Shown here in pieces: positions 17,086-26,228 of a stretch of DNA of 64,000 nucleotides. Position 1 is the stretch's first letter, and each line of letters opens with the position of its first letter. Below the pieces are notes generated by a model. The model made no database searches. It saw nothing but the letters and a program-made list of their open reading frames with translations, and was not told where the DNA came from. This DNA comes from Bradyrhizobium icense (GTDB lineage: Bacteria > Pseudomonadota > Alphaproteobacteria > Rhizobiales > Xanthobacteraceae): contig NZ_CP016428.1 of NCBI RefSeq assembly GCF_001693385.1, positions 1,054,001 through 1,118,000 on the forward strand, read 5' to 3'. Made by a program: the position numbers and the translations under genes.

Positions 17086-17752
17086 ACGCTGTCTCCCAAG
17101 CTATCGCGGAGCCTCGAAATCACATGGGCCGCGTGGCGCTTTCGCGCAGACGGGCGCTGGCGGCGCTCGCAGCGCGAGGCCGTCTCAAGGATGCATGTCG
17201 AAGAAATTCAATCATCCGGCACTCCCTATGCCGTGGCGGGAGCGCAATTCATGCTGAACGCCCAGCAGGGGCGTTGCGAGCTCACAGCAAGTTTAGATCG
17301 TTTCAGTCGACTTGGCGAGACTCGATGGCCTCTCACGCAGACCGCTCCCGGCGAATAGCCTGGCTTGTGTGATGGAACCTGCCTGCCCCGCAGCGGACGT
17401 TACATTTCGACGCCAATTGAGATCGACGATCCCCTCAACGAAACGCCGCTGGATTGTGTCGGTATTTCAATGGCATACGAGTTCGCAGTTTTGTTCCGGG
17501 TGGCGCGCCAAATGTGCGCCATTCCACGACATTGTATGATACGGCTCCGCTTCGGGAGCGACATGTCGCTCGATGATTGACTGATGGCGGCGGCTGGATC
17601 AGCGGCGTTTGCTGCGTTGCGTCCGCTCGAATTGCTACTTTGCGCTGCTCCCGCGATCCTGGCGAAGCAGCTTCGAGCATCGCCCGCCTTGAGACGGAAT
17701 GCCGACCGCGAATCAAGCGGCGGGCTTCCCTCATTTCCGCTATGATCAAGCC
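17086..17752. other. Intergenic region between acs and the UPF0182 gene
   Basis: About 650 bp between divergent genes. It contains dispersed repeat copy B (17479-17510). Short open frames exist on the plus strand but have no motif or ribosome binding site support. I could not identify a sigma-54 or sigma-70 promoter for acs with confidence. Confidence 0.4.
17479..17510. repeat. Dispersed 32-bp repeat ending in TGGCGCGCCA, copy B
   Basis: Same element as at 14511-14542 and 20650-20680. The left flank TATTTCAAT is also shared, approximately, with copy C (GATTTCAAT), so the ancestral unit may be about 47 bp. Confidence 0.7.
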
Positions 17753-20539
17753 ATGACGATCGGGATTACCGGACCCGAACGGAAGGTACCAAGGCAGAGC
17801 GCCGTGGTCGGGTTCATCATTGCGGCCGTCTTCGCTGGGATTTGCCTGATCCTGCTCTGGCTCGCGAGCGACTTCCTGGTTGACTGGCTGTGGTTTTCCG
17901 CGATCGGCTATCCGCAGGTTTTTTGGACGACAATCGGCGCCAAAGCCGCCATCCTTTTTGCAGTCTGGACCGGAACTGCGGTTGTCCTTTGGTTGAACGG
18001 ATGGCTCGCGGTGCGCTTTGCCCGAAGGCAGCCGCCGCAATCCGTCGCGGACTTCGTTTCGAATCTTGCGGGCAATGTGCCGTCACCCGACCTTTTCGCG
18101 GTCGCGCGCGATCGGCTGCGGTGGCCCCGCATCATCGCGGGCGGTGCAGGTTTGCTCGCTCTGCTGGTTGCCGCGTTGGAAGTCGGCAATTGGGGCATCA
18201 TCCTGCAGTTTCTCTATCGCGTTCCCTACGGCGCAGAGGATCCGCTCTTCAACAAGGACATCAGTTTCTATCTCTTCGTGCTGCCGGTCTATATCCTCGT
18301 CAAAAACTGGATGCTGCTCACACTCGTTCTGAGCGCGCTTTTCGCCGGAGCGATCTACTGGGTGCACGGCGACATCGAATACGACGTTCAGCATCGATCG
18401 ATGTCGCCGACAGCAATCGCTCACGGCTCGGCGTTGCTGGCTCTCCTTTTCGTTGTGAAGGCTTGGTCGTACGTTCTCGACCGTTATCTGCTTCTATATG
18501 GCGACAACGGCGTCGTCGTCGGCGCCAGTTACACCGACGTGTATGTGGGGCTACCAGGCCTGTGGCTAATGATCGGGCTGTCGATCATCGCCGCGTTTGC
18601 TGCGTTGGCAAACCTCCGGGTGAGGACCTACCGGCTTCCTGCCGCCGCGGTCATGCTTCTCGTCATCGGCTCTTTCGTGCTGTCCGGCGTAGTCCCCGTG
18701 CTGTTCCGTCAGTTCTTCGTCAAACCAAGCGAGTTGGAGCTGGAGAAGCCCTACATCGAACGCAACATCGCGCTCACCCGGCAGGCATACAATCTCGATC
18801 AGATCGTAGCCAAGCCGTTTGCTGCCGAACAGAAGCTTACCTTCAAGACGCTCGACGACAACAAGGCGACAATCGACAATATCAGGCTGTGGGACTGGCA
18901 GCCCTTGTCGAACACCTACGCGCAGCTCCAAGAGATCCGCACTTACTACAAATTCCATCATCTTGACGTTGATCGCTATTGGCTCGATGGCTCCTACCAA
19001 AGCGTAATGATCTCGGCCCGCGAACTGCGACCCTCGCTGCTGCCGCCGAATGCCCAGACATGGGTCAACCGCCACGTGCTGTTTACCCACGGCACTGGCG
19101 CGGTGATGAGCCCGGTCACGCGCAAGACCACCGAGGGGCTGCCATTCCTATATTTGCGCGACATACCTCCTGTTGCGGACGGAGGCCCTCAGATCCGTGA
19201 ACCGCGCATCTATTACGGCGAGGAACCCGACAGCTATGTCATCGTCAAGGGAAGCACACCCGAGTTCGACTATCCGAAGGGAAAGGACAATGTCTACGCG
19301 GCCTATGACGGCACCGGTGGCGTTCCGATAGGAGCGATGGTGTGGAGAGGCCTGTTTGCCTATTACTTCAACGACCCCAACCTGGTGCTCACAAGCTACA
19401 TCACCACCGACAGCCGGATCATGATCCGCCGCAATATCCAGCAGCGGGTACGAACGATCGCTCCCTTCCTCAGGCTCGATCACGATCCCTATCTGGTCAT
19501 CAGCGATGGGCGGATGTTCTGGATGCAGGACGCCTATACGGTGAGTTCCTATTTCCCCTATGCACAGCCGGCGCAGAAGCAGGATCTCAACTACATTCGC
19601 AATTCAGTGAAGGTCATCGTCGATGCCTATAACGGAACCGTCGACTTTTATCTGATGGACACCGGTGATCCGGTCGCCGCAACCTTCCAGCGCATCTTTC
19701 CGAGCTTGTTCAAGCCATTCGCGGCGATGCCGCCAGACTTGCAGAAGCACATTCGCTATCCCGAGGACCTGTTCCTGATCCAGGCGCAACTCTATCAGAG
19801 CTACCACATGGAGGCGGCCGACGTTTTCTATAACCGCGAGGATCTCTGGCAGTTTCCGCGCCAGCCGGGCGGCGGTGGCGTTGCAACGATGGCCCCCTAT
19901 TACATCATCATGCGGCTGCCCGGCGAGCCGCAGGCCGAGTTCTTCCTGATGCTTCCGATGGTGCCTAGCCGCCGCGACAACATGATCGCGTGGCTCGCCG
20001 CGCGCTGCGACCCGCCCGACTACGGCAAGCTGATCGTCTACGAGTTTCCCAAGGAGAAGCTGGTCTATGGACCATTCCAGATCGAAGCGCGGATCAATCA
20101 GAACACCGAGATAACCCAACAAATCACGCTATGGAATCAAATGGGCTCGCGGGTGATACGCGGTGCGAACTTGCTTGTGATCCCGATCGAGAACTCGATC
20201 CTTTATGTAACGCCGCTCTATTTGCGAGCCGAGCATGGACACCTGCCGGAGCTGAAACGCGTGATCGCAGCCTACGGCGAACATGTGGTGATGAAAGAGA
20301 CGCTCGCCGAGGCTTTGTCAGCGCTGTTCATAGAGCCGGTCACCGCGCCGGCGGTTTCAACCGCGACAGGGGAGAGGCCCGCCACAGGCCCGGCGCCAAG
20401 TCAGGCGCGGGAGGCGCTCGATCGCTACAACCAGGCAGTGGAGCGATTGAAGTCCGGAGATTGGAAAGGCTTCGGCACGCAGTTCGATGCAATGCGCGAG
20501 CTTCTGGAGGAAATGAACCGACGCTCCACCGGCCACTAG
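17753..20539 (+). CDS. UPF0182-family membrane protein
   Basis: About 928 residues. The N-terminal third has about seven membrane segments, starting VVGFIIAAVFAGICLILLWLA. The rest is a large soluble part, probably extracytoplasmic, with family blocks such as IERNIALTRQAYNLD and the late segment VRTIAPFLRLDHDPYLV. The C-terminus is helical (ALDRYNQAVERLKSGDWKGFG). The function of UPF0182 is not known. The start at 17753 (MTIGITGPER) places the first membrane helix near the N-terminus as in relatives; an in-frame ATG at 17699 would add 18 hydrophilic residues. It is divergent from acs. Confidence 0.88.
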   Translation: MTIGITGPERKVPRQSAVVGFIIAAVFAGICLILLWLASDFLVDWLWFSAIGYPQVFWTTIGAKAAILFAVWTGTAVVLWLNGWLAVRFARRQPPQSVADFVSNLAGNVPSPDLFAVARDRLRWPRIIAGGAGLLALLVAALEVGNWGIILQFLYRVPYGAEDPLFNKDISFYLFVLPVYILVKNWMLLTLVLSALFAGAIYWVHGDIEYDVQHRSMSPTAIAHGSALLALLFVVKAWSYVLDRYLLLYGDNGVVVGASYTDVYVGLPGLWLMIGLSIIAAFAALANLRVRTYRLPAAAVMLLVIGSFVLSGVVPVLFRQFFVKPSELELEKPYIERNIALTRQAYNLDQIVAKPFAAEQKLTFKTLDDNKATIDNIRLWDWQPLSNTYAQLQEIRTYYKFHHLDVDRYWLDGSYQSVMISARELRPSLLPPNAQTWVNRHVLFTHGTGAVMSPVTRKTTEGLPFLYLRDIPPVADGGPQIREPRIYYGEEPDSYVIVKGSTPEFDYPKGKDNVYAAYDGTGGVPIGAMVWRGLFAYYFNDPNLVLTSYITTDSRIMIRRNIQQRVRTIAPFLRLDHDPYLVISDGRMFWMQDAYTVSSYFPYAQPAQKQDLNYIRNSVKVIVDAYNGTVDFYLMDTGDPVAATFQRIFPSLFKPFAAMPPDLQKHIRYPEDLFLIQAQLYQSYHMEAADVFYNREDLWQFPRQPGGGGVATMAPYYIIMRLPGEPQAEFFLMLPMVPSRRDNMIAWLAARCDPPDYGKLIVYEFPKEKLVYGPFQIEARINQNTEITQQITLWNQMGSRVIRGANLLVIPIENSILYVTPLYLRAEHGHLPELKRVIAAYGEHVVMKETLAEALSALFIEPVTAPAVSTATGERPATGPAPSQAREALDRYNQAVERLKSGDWKGFGTQFDAMRELLEEMNRRSTGH

Positions 20540-20649
20540 GGCCCCGAACCTGCAGCCCAACCCTGCCTTCGACCCGGAGAAGCGGAAATTGCGAACGCGG
20601 CGCCACGATTCAGCGTCGCTGAAAATCATGCGCGATTTCAATTACACAA

Positions 20650-20680
20650 GAGTTCGTGTTTTATCCCGAGTGGCGCGCCA
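20650..20680. repeat. Dispersed repeat ending in TGGCGCGCCA, copy C
   Basis: Third copy of the element at 14511 and 17479, one base shorter, starting GAGTTCG and ending in the same 10-bp palindrome. Confidence 0.65.
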
Positions 20681-20749
20681 AGTCCTCATCATAATTGCCG
20701 AGCAGTGAGTGGCGCTTCGACGGCGCATGGACGTCAGTCTTTGTTCCCG

Positions 20750-20957
20750 CTTGCCTCGACCTGAAATGCCCGAACGCCATCGCGATCGGCTTTGATGCGT
20801 CGTCCTGCCAGGCCTAGGCCTGGAAGGCGACGATGCGCTGGCCCTGCTTGACGATCGAGACGTTCGCAAAGCTGTCCAGCGCCCGCCCCGAACGCAGATA
20901 GTTGATGGTCAGGCCGATCGACTTGGGCGGCGCTGCGAAGTCGAGCTCGCGCGCTGC
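20750..20957 (-). pseudogene. Remnant of a hotdog-fold acyl-CoA thioesterase
   Basis: The minus strand encodes recognisable C-terminal thioesterase (PaaI-like) sequence: APPKSIGLTINYLRSG, then FANVSIVKQGQRIVAFQA, then AWQDDASKPIAMAFGHF. An in-frame TAG (20814-20816) interrupts it where relatives have a glutamate codon. An in-frame TAA (20958-20960) bounds it upstream, and no N-terminal half is present. It is a decayed fragment, not a functional gene. Confidence 0.7.
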
Positions 20958-21059
20958 TTACAGTCGCTGTTCCCTCCCGGAACGCCGGTGATGCGTCGTT
21001 GATGGGGGCGGGACCTGGTTGCCGATGATCCTTGGCGTGACTGAATGGGCAAAGCGGTA

Positions 21060-21326
21060 TCACTTCATCTCTTCCAGCAGCTTCCGCGCTTCACCCAACA
21101 ACACCTGAATCTGCCTTCGCTCGGCGATCGCATCCCTGGTGAAGAGGCTGTGCTTGCGCGCGTTCTGGTTTGCCCTTGGCGCGCCGGATTCCTGTGCGCC
21201 GCCGTGCATGCGGCAGCGCTTCTTGCCGTACACCGCCGGCGAACGGCACGCGCCACTGGTGCGGGTTTTGGCGCCACAGCGTGGGCTCGCCAGCATCGGG
21301 CCGGTATTGCGGGCGTGATCGCTCAT
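21060..21326 (-). CDS. HGGxSTG-like small protein, copy 2
   Basis: An 88-residue basic protein with the RCGAKTRTSGACRSPA segment and the CRMHGGAQESGAP motif of the HGGxSTG family, whose function is unknown. The spaced cysteines and histidine suggest metal or nucleic acid binding, but this is inference. The start overlaps the stop of the upstream gene in an ATGA junction (21323-21326), so the two form a translationally coupled pair. The first copy (960-1226) differs at about a dozen residues. Confidence 0.65.
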   Translation of the reverse strand: MSDHARNTGPMLASPRCGAKTRTSGACRSPAVYGKKRCRMHGGAQESGAPRANQNARKHSLFTRDAIAERRQIQVLLGEARKLLEEMK

Positions 21327-21724
21327 GCCTGTGCTTCCCGCTTGGCATCAGCGGAAGTGCGCCTTCGCCTGGAGCCCGAGGCCTTCGGCGCATTCCGCGC
21401 CGCGGATGTCGGCTTTTTGTCCGAAACGATCACGCTCGCATGCTGCGTGACGTTGCCGACAATGGCCTTGCCGCCGTCCCCGACCGATACGTTCTGCACG
21501 GTGATGGCCGGCTCGCCATGGCTCCGGTAGCGGTTGAGCGCCTCGATCTGGGCTGGAAACGTGCGGGCGAGCCGGCCCAATGCGCGCGCGGCACTGTCGT
21601 GCTGAGCGAGATCGTCCGCATTCGCAAGGTGATGGGCACATCGCATCGCCATCACATGAACGGAGACCATCTGCGCCACCAGCATGGCCTCGACGGAATC
21701 CCTGGGCTTGATGCTCTTCACCAT
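21061..21724. repeat. Long direct repeat, copy 2 (pairs with 961-1622)
   Basis: Intact version of the segment at 961-1622, covering the HGGxSTG-like gene and the 3' two-thirds of its upstream partner. The partner gene continues undisturbed beyond the repeat border here, which marks this as the parental arrangement. Confidence 0.85.
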
Positions 21725-21985
21725 CGAAATCATGAAGGAGAGGCTGACCTCGTCAGGACTCTCGCCGCTCACACTGGCCTTTACCAATTGTCGGAGAATG
21801 CCATGCATCGCTTCGCGGTCGGCGACCCCCAGTGTATCAGCCATGAGCTGTTCGCCGAGCTCCGGGTCTGGATGGTCGATGGAGAAGCCGTGCGACAGAA
21901 GCTTTATCCGCGGGGCGGCGGCAGCTTTGGTCTGGTCGGTTGCGGCGATCGTCGTTGGCATAGTGACGTCAGAAGCGGTGTTCAT
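21323..21985 (-). CDS. Conserved hypothetical protein paired with the HGGxSTG-like gene
   Basis: A 220-residue soluble protein starting MNTASDVTMP, with AGGGA eight bases upstream. The central part is helical (MVKSIKPRDSVEAMLVAQMVSVHVMAMRCAHHL) and the C-terminal 35 residues are basic and low in complexity. I do not recognise a named family. It is translationally coupled to the HGGxSTG-like gene and occurs truncated at 1223-1622, so the pair moves or duplicates together. A role linked to phage or plasmid DNA is possible but unproven. Confidence 0.65.
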   Translation of the reverse strand: MNTASDVTMPTTIAATDQTKAAAAPRIKLLSHGFSIDHPDPELGEQLMADTLGVADREAMHGILRQLVKASVSGESPDEVSLSFMISMVKSIKPRDSVEAMLVAQMVSVHVMAMRCAHHLANADDLAQHDSAARALGRLARTFPAQIEALNRYRSHGEPAITVQNVSVGDGGKAIVGNVTQHASVIVSDKKPTSAARNAPKASGSRRRRTSADAKREAQA

Positions 21986-22353
21986 GTCGAGATTCCCTGG
22001 CACGCGCGGCAAGCGCGGGGTTCGGCCACGCGCAGGCGATCGTTCGCTGCGGCGGTCCGGTGCATTTCAAATGTGGGTGAGGATTGGAGCCGCAATCGCA
22101 ACCGATGCGCCCGCTATTGCGGGGCGACGGGCGTCTACAAGATTGCGGGATAATGAAGAAATGCCGCTGATTTGCCCGACGTGTCAAGTTGCTTTCTCGA
22201 ATGCCGGCGGCCGCCTGCTACTTTGCATGGGGTTGTTTTCGATATTTTCGGGAGCGCGTATGTCGAGGCTCCCTTGCCATTGCAAGCGGTGGTGGGCAGG
22301 AGTCTTGCCGCTGGCCCGGTTTGCCAGCCATTTCGCCGCCGCACACGCTCTGC
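21986..22353. other. Intergenic region with a short dispersed repeat
   Basis: About 370 bp between two minus-strand genes. It contains a 24-base sequence (22218-22241) that recurs exactly at 60168-60191. Plus-strand open frames here overlap the neighbouring genes and lack support. Confidence 0.4.
22218..22241. repeat. 24-bp dispersed repeat, copy 1
   Basis: Identical to 60168-60191 in the same orientation. It contains CTACTTTGCATGG followed by GGTTGTTTTCG. Sequences of this kind recur between genes in Bradyrhizobium as I recall them. The surrounding bases are not conserved between the two copies. Confidence 0.6.
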
Positions 22354-23361
22354 TTATTCCCGCTCCATGATGTCGGCGATCGCCTTGATGCGGCTTCTGG
22401 CGTATTTCGGCAGGCCGGCGCTCAGCGAATCGCCGCTGTTGAAGGAGCTGTTGCCCATGAGCAGTTGCGCGGGCACGAGGTTTCGCAGCATGGGTGTATT
22501 GCTGTATTCCTTTTGCTTGTTCAGCACGTCGTTCCTGACCGCAATCAGGATGTAGACCGTCGCGATGGCGGCTTCCCGCTCGGTCGGATGCTGTTGCAGA
22601 ACCGCAAGCAGCTTGCCGAACTGGATGACCTGGTTGACCCAAAAGATGTTCTGCTCGAGCGCGCTGGTGACTGTGGAGTCGAGCCCGGTCAGGCTCGGCA
22701 GCTCGGCAAGGTGCGGCTGCGTGACCAACATGATCTCACTCTGGAACTCGATGAAATCCGGAATCGGCTTTTTGCTCTCCTCGCGCAGCTTGTTGGCAAG
22801 CTGAATGCCTGCCGGAATTTTCCCTTCGAACATGTAGCGGGACTGCACGCAGATCGCGTTTGCGTCCTCGCACCAGCGGCGATCCGGCGGACGGTTGTGC
22901 GCGGCGCCGGCGTCCTTGTTGGGAACAGCATCGGCGGCCGTGATCGTCCGGTGCTTGACTGCCGGATCGATCTGCTCGAGGAACGCGACATTCGCATACC
23001 GCGACAGATCCAATGCCGCTGCCGGTCTTGTTAGTCGAAACCGCGCCTCCGCCTGGTAGACCGAGAGCTTCAGCTTCGTTTGTTGTTTGAGCGTGGGCTC
23101 AACGAAGCTCGGGAAGAGCGAGAGGAAGCGCCGCTGAACCGGACGTGAGCGGGCCCAATCGTCGAAAGGAATGAGCCCGGTCGAGGAATCGGCGAGCTTG
23201 TCGTTGCGTTGGTCGGCGAAGATGACCGTGCGCGGTTTGATCTGTTCGATCGGAACGCTGGCGGCTGCCGGCACGTCCTCGAGCTGGAATTCCTGCGCGG
23301 CCGCGCCGTTGCAAGTAACCACGCAGGCAGCGATGAGGACAGCGGCACGGTGGAGGCTCAT
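22354..23361 (-). CDS. Secreted protein of unknown function coupled to a penicillin-binding protein
   Basis: About 335 residues with a signal peptide (MSLHRAAVLIAACVVTCNGAAAQ). No catalytic motif is recognised. The body alternates helices with conserved-looking blocks (RWCEDANAICVQSRYMFEGKIPAG, LEQNIFWVNQVIQFGK). The gene begins nine bases after the stop of the penicillin-binding protein gene; a TTG at 23373 would overlap that stop (TTGA). The pairing suggests a periplasmic role in cell-wall assembly, perhaps as a partner of that enzyme. This is inference from position only. Confidence 0.75.
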   Translation of the reverse strand: MSLHRAAVLIAACVVTCNGAAAQEFQLEDVPAAASVPIEQIKPRTVIFADQRNDKLADSSTGLIPFDDWARSRPVQRRFLSLFPSFVEPTLKQQTKLKLSVYQAEARFRLTRPAAALDLSRYANVAFLEQIDPAVKHRTITAADAVPNKDAGAAHNRPPDRRWCEDANAICVQSRYMFEGKIPAGIQLANKLREESKKPIPDFIEFQSEIMLVTQPHLAELPSLTGLDSTVTSALEQNIFWVNQVIQFGKLLAVLQQHPTEREAAIATVYILIAVRNDVLNKQKEYSNTPMLRNLVPAQLLMGNSSFNSGDSLSAGLPKYARSRIKAIADIMERE

Positions 23362-23369
23362 GTCAATGC

Positions 23370-26228
23370 TCAATTCAGCCGCCGCCAGAAATAATCGGGA
23401 TCGACTCGGAGCGGCGGTCGCGGGAGGCGGTCCTCGTCATCGGGATATTCGCGCCAGGAGGGATATCCGCGCGGATCAAGACGCCAGGCTGGGAAAGGAA
23501 AGGGCAGACGGTTATCGCCGTAAAGGCGATTGCCGTGGGACCACTGCTGGAATGGCCCGTCGTCTTCGTCACGACCGCCGCGATAGGTGTAGCTTTCTGC
23601 ACGTGAGACGATCCGAAATTGCGAATCATCGATTCTGCCCGCCGGATCCCTCTTGAAGTACTCGGTGAAAGCGCGCCCGGAGCCGGCCGGTACAGGATCG
23701 CCGGTATAGGGATCGATCGACAGAGTAGCGAGCTGGCGCATGGCTTCGCGTGAAGGGCCGTTCAATGCCGTCTTGGGAGCATGCAGCCCCCAGGCTGCCT
23801 GCACGATCGGCTCGAACATCGGCAGCGCCACTTTCCCCCCGGTCTGGCCGGGCCCAAGGGTACGGCGCCCGCCGTCGCTGTTGTCGTAGCCGACCCAGAT
23901 GGCGACGGTGACGTCATTTGTGAAACCGACGAACCAGGCATCGGCCGAATTATCAGTGGTGCCAGTCTTGCCGCCGACATAGGGCGACAGATGCTTCGCC
24001 GCGCGCGCGGTTCCGCGTGCGAGCACGCCCTGCAGCATTGATTTCAACTGGTAAAACGATGCGCGGTCGGCGAAGCCGATCCAGTCCACCGCACGCGGAT
24101 CGTGCCGGTAGATTGCGCGGCCGTCCTGTTCGATCGTTTCGATCGCATGCGGCTGGGGCCGTGCGCCTTCGTTGGCGATCGCTGCATAGAACGCCGCAAG
24201 GTCGATGAGCCGCACAGTTTGGGCACCGAGCACGAACGGGTAGTAGCGCATGCATTCCTTGTAGAGCTGCGCTTCCATCGCGAGCTCGCAGACTCGGTCG
24301 AGGCCTCGCTCGGCGCTTTCGTCGAGGCCGGTGGCGAGCAGTTGCGCGGTGGCGAGATTCCGGGAGTTTTCCAGCGCACGCCGCAGTGTAATGGCGCCCG
24401 AAGCGCCGCCGTCGTAGTTCTTCGGCGACCAGAAACCGCGCTGGCGCGCGTAGCCCGTCGCGCCGATCGGTGCCAGCGTAATGGGTTCGTCCATCACCAG
24501 CGTGTTGGGCTGCAATCCCTTCCGAAGGGCGGCGAGGTAGGTCAGCGGCTTAAAGGTCGAGCCGGGTTGCCGCTGGCTCTGGACGGCGCGGTTGAGCTGG
24601 CTTGCCGGATACGAAAAGCCGCCCGCCATCGCTAGAATGCGGCCGGTTTCGTTCCCGAGTACGAGCGCCGCTCCCTGCACGGTCGGTCGAATGCGCAGAT
24701 CGGCACGCGCCGCTTGCTTACCCTTGGCTTCGCGCACCTGCACATAGACCACGTCGTACGGCTTGAGACCGCGCCCGATCGCCGCGCTCCAGGTGTTCAG
24801 CGGCAGGACGCTTCCGTCGGTCAGACCGACGCGGATCGCATGGCCGCGCTTGCCACGCGCATTCTCCAGGACGACCGCCGACTGCCAATGAACGTCATAG
24901 AGCGGTAGCCGCGTCGTCTTCAACGCCGCGAGCCAAGCCGGTTCCGTGGCCCTCGGGTCAGCCGCACGGACAGCATCCGAAATGTTCGCCTCGGGTCCCT
25001 CAAATTTGTAACGACCGGTGTTCAGCTCGTATCGCGCGAGGCCCTCCTGCAATGTTGCTTCGACTACGCGCTGCAAGGCCGAGTTGACGGTCGAGTGCAC
25101 CGTGTAGGAGGAATTGGTGAGAGTATCGAGGCCCGCGACCGCCTTTGCCTCGCGGGCGATGTGATCGACGAAGTGAAAGGCGAAGTCCCGTCGCGTCGGC
25201 CGGTACTCGACGAGCTGCGGCAATACCGCTTGCGCCGCGGCGGCGTCGATCACGGCGTCGTCCTGCATGCGGCGCAGCACGTAAGCAAGGCGCTCGCGCG
25301 CACGCTCAGGGTGGCGGTCGGGATTGAAGTAGTTCGGTCCCTTGGCGAGCCCGGCGAGCAGCGCGCCCTCGACTGCGGAGAGCGCCTTGGCTGGTTTACC
25401 GAAATAGCTGCGCGCCGCCATCTCGATGCCCCAGGCTCCGCGACCGAGATAAATCGAGTTGAGATAGAGCTCGAGGATTTCCGCCTTGGTCAGGGCACGC
25501 TCCATCCGCGAGGCAACGATCATTTCGCGCAGTTTTCTTTCGTAAGTGACGTCGTTGCCCACCAGCAGGTTCTTGGCGACCTGCTGCGTAATGGTCGAGC
25601 CGCCCTGCGGCCGGCCCGGCTTCGTGAAGTTGCCGAGGAAGGCGCGGACCAGTCCGCGCTCGTCAATTCCGGAGTGTTGGAAGAAGCGCTTGTCCTCGGC
25701 GGCGATGAATGCGTTGCGTACCGCTTCCGGGATATCCGCAAGCTTGACCCAGATGCGGCGATTATTCGGCGCGTAAATCTCGGCAACGCGCTGGCTCTTG
25801 TTATCGAGGATTACGCTGGTGCCGGGAAGCCTGAGGTCTTTAAGCTGCCCAGCATCGGGCAGATCCTTGACCGCGCTGTTGTAGAAAGCGATCACCTGAC
25901 CGAGATCGACCGGAGATCCTTCCACTTTTTCGACCTTGCAGAACTCCCTGTAGGCCACGTGGAGGTCGGCCAGATTCAGTCCTTTGAGCGCCTTGATCTC
26001 GCCGCTCAACGCTTCCTTGTCATCCATGGCAGTGGCAATCAGATCGTCCAGGTTGATGTCCTCGATGTCGAAAGCCTTGCGCATGTGGGCGCAGCCGGCA
26101 CTCAAAAGCTGCGCCACCTCGGAGCGGTCGTGCACCGCATCGAACTCCGTCTTGACCCCATCCGGACGAGTGGTGACCTGGCTGAAGGCAAGCGCCGTGG
26201 CGAAGATCTTGATGAGAATCGAGTCCAT
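23370..26228 (-). CDS. Bifunctional penicillin-binding protein, class A
   Basis: A 952-residue peptidoglycan synthase. The glycosyltransferase domain (GT51) has E178 in AAEDKRFFQHSG and the GGSTITQQVAKNLL block. The transpeptidase has the active serine S557 in QPGSTFKPL, SRN in ENSRNLAT and K754 in GGKTGTTD. About 130 residues precede the glycosyltransferase and begin with a weak hydrophobic stretch (ILIKIFATALAFSQV). A clear membrane anchor like that of PBP1a is not visible. The C-terminal tail is rich in arginine, proline and tyrosine. A secreted protein gene follows at once. Confidence 0.92.
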   Translation of the reverse strand: MDSILIKIFATALAFSQVTTRPDGVKTEFDAVHDRSEVAQLLSAGCAHMRKAFDIEDINLDDLIATAMDDKEALSGEIKALKGLNLADLHVAYREFCKVEKVEGSPVDLGQVIAFYNSAVKDLPDAGQLKDLRLPGTSVILDNKSQRVAEIYAPNNRRIWVKLADIPEAVRNAFIAAEDKRFFQHSGIDERGLVRAFLGNFTKPGRPQGGSTITQQVAKNLLVGNDVTYERKLREMIVASRMERALTKAEILELYLNSIYLGRGAWGIEMAARSYFGKPAKALSAVEGALLAGLAKGPNYFNPDRHPERARERLAYVLRRMQDDAVIDAAAAQAVLPQLVEYRPTRRDFAFHFVDHIAREAKAVAGLDTLTNSSYTVHSTVNSALQRVVEATLQEGLARYELNTGRYKFEGPEANISDAVRAADPRATEPAWLAALKTTRLPLYDVHWQSAVVLENARGKRGHAIRVGLTDGSVLPLNTWSAAIGRGLKPYDVVYVQVREAKGKQAARADLRIRPTVQGAALVLGNETGRILAMAGGFSYPASQLNRAVQSQRQPGSTFKPLTYLAALRKGLQPNTLVMDEPITLAPIGATGYARQRGFWSPKNYDGGASGAITLRRALENSRNLATAQLLATGLDESAERGLDRVCELAMEAQLYKECMRYYPFVLGAQTVRLIDLAAFYAAIANEGARPQPHAIETIEQDGRAIYRHDPRAVDWIGFADRASFYQLKSMLQGVLARGTARAAKHLSPYVGGKTGTTDNSADAWFVGFTNDVTVAIWVGYDNSDGGRRTLGPGQTGGKVALPMFEPIVQAAWGLHAPKTALNGPSREAMRQLATLSIDPYTGDPVPAGSGRAFTEYFKRDPAGRIDDSQFRIVSRAESYTYRGGRDEDDGPFQQWSHGNRLYGDNRLPFPFPAWRLDPRGYPSWREYPDDEDRLPRPPLRVDPDYFWRRLN

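Larger units (their letters stand above)
20540..21059. other. Intergenic region with repeat copy C and gene debris
   Basis: About 520 bp that hold dispersed repeat copy C (20650-20680) and a decayed thioesterase fragment (20750-20957). The right end joins directly onto the 660-bp direct repeat. No intact gene is supported. Confidence 0.5.
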
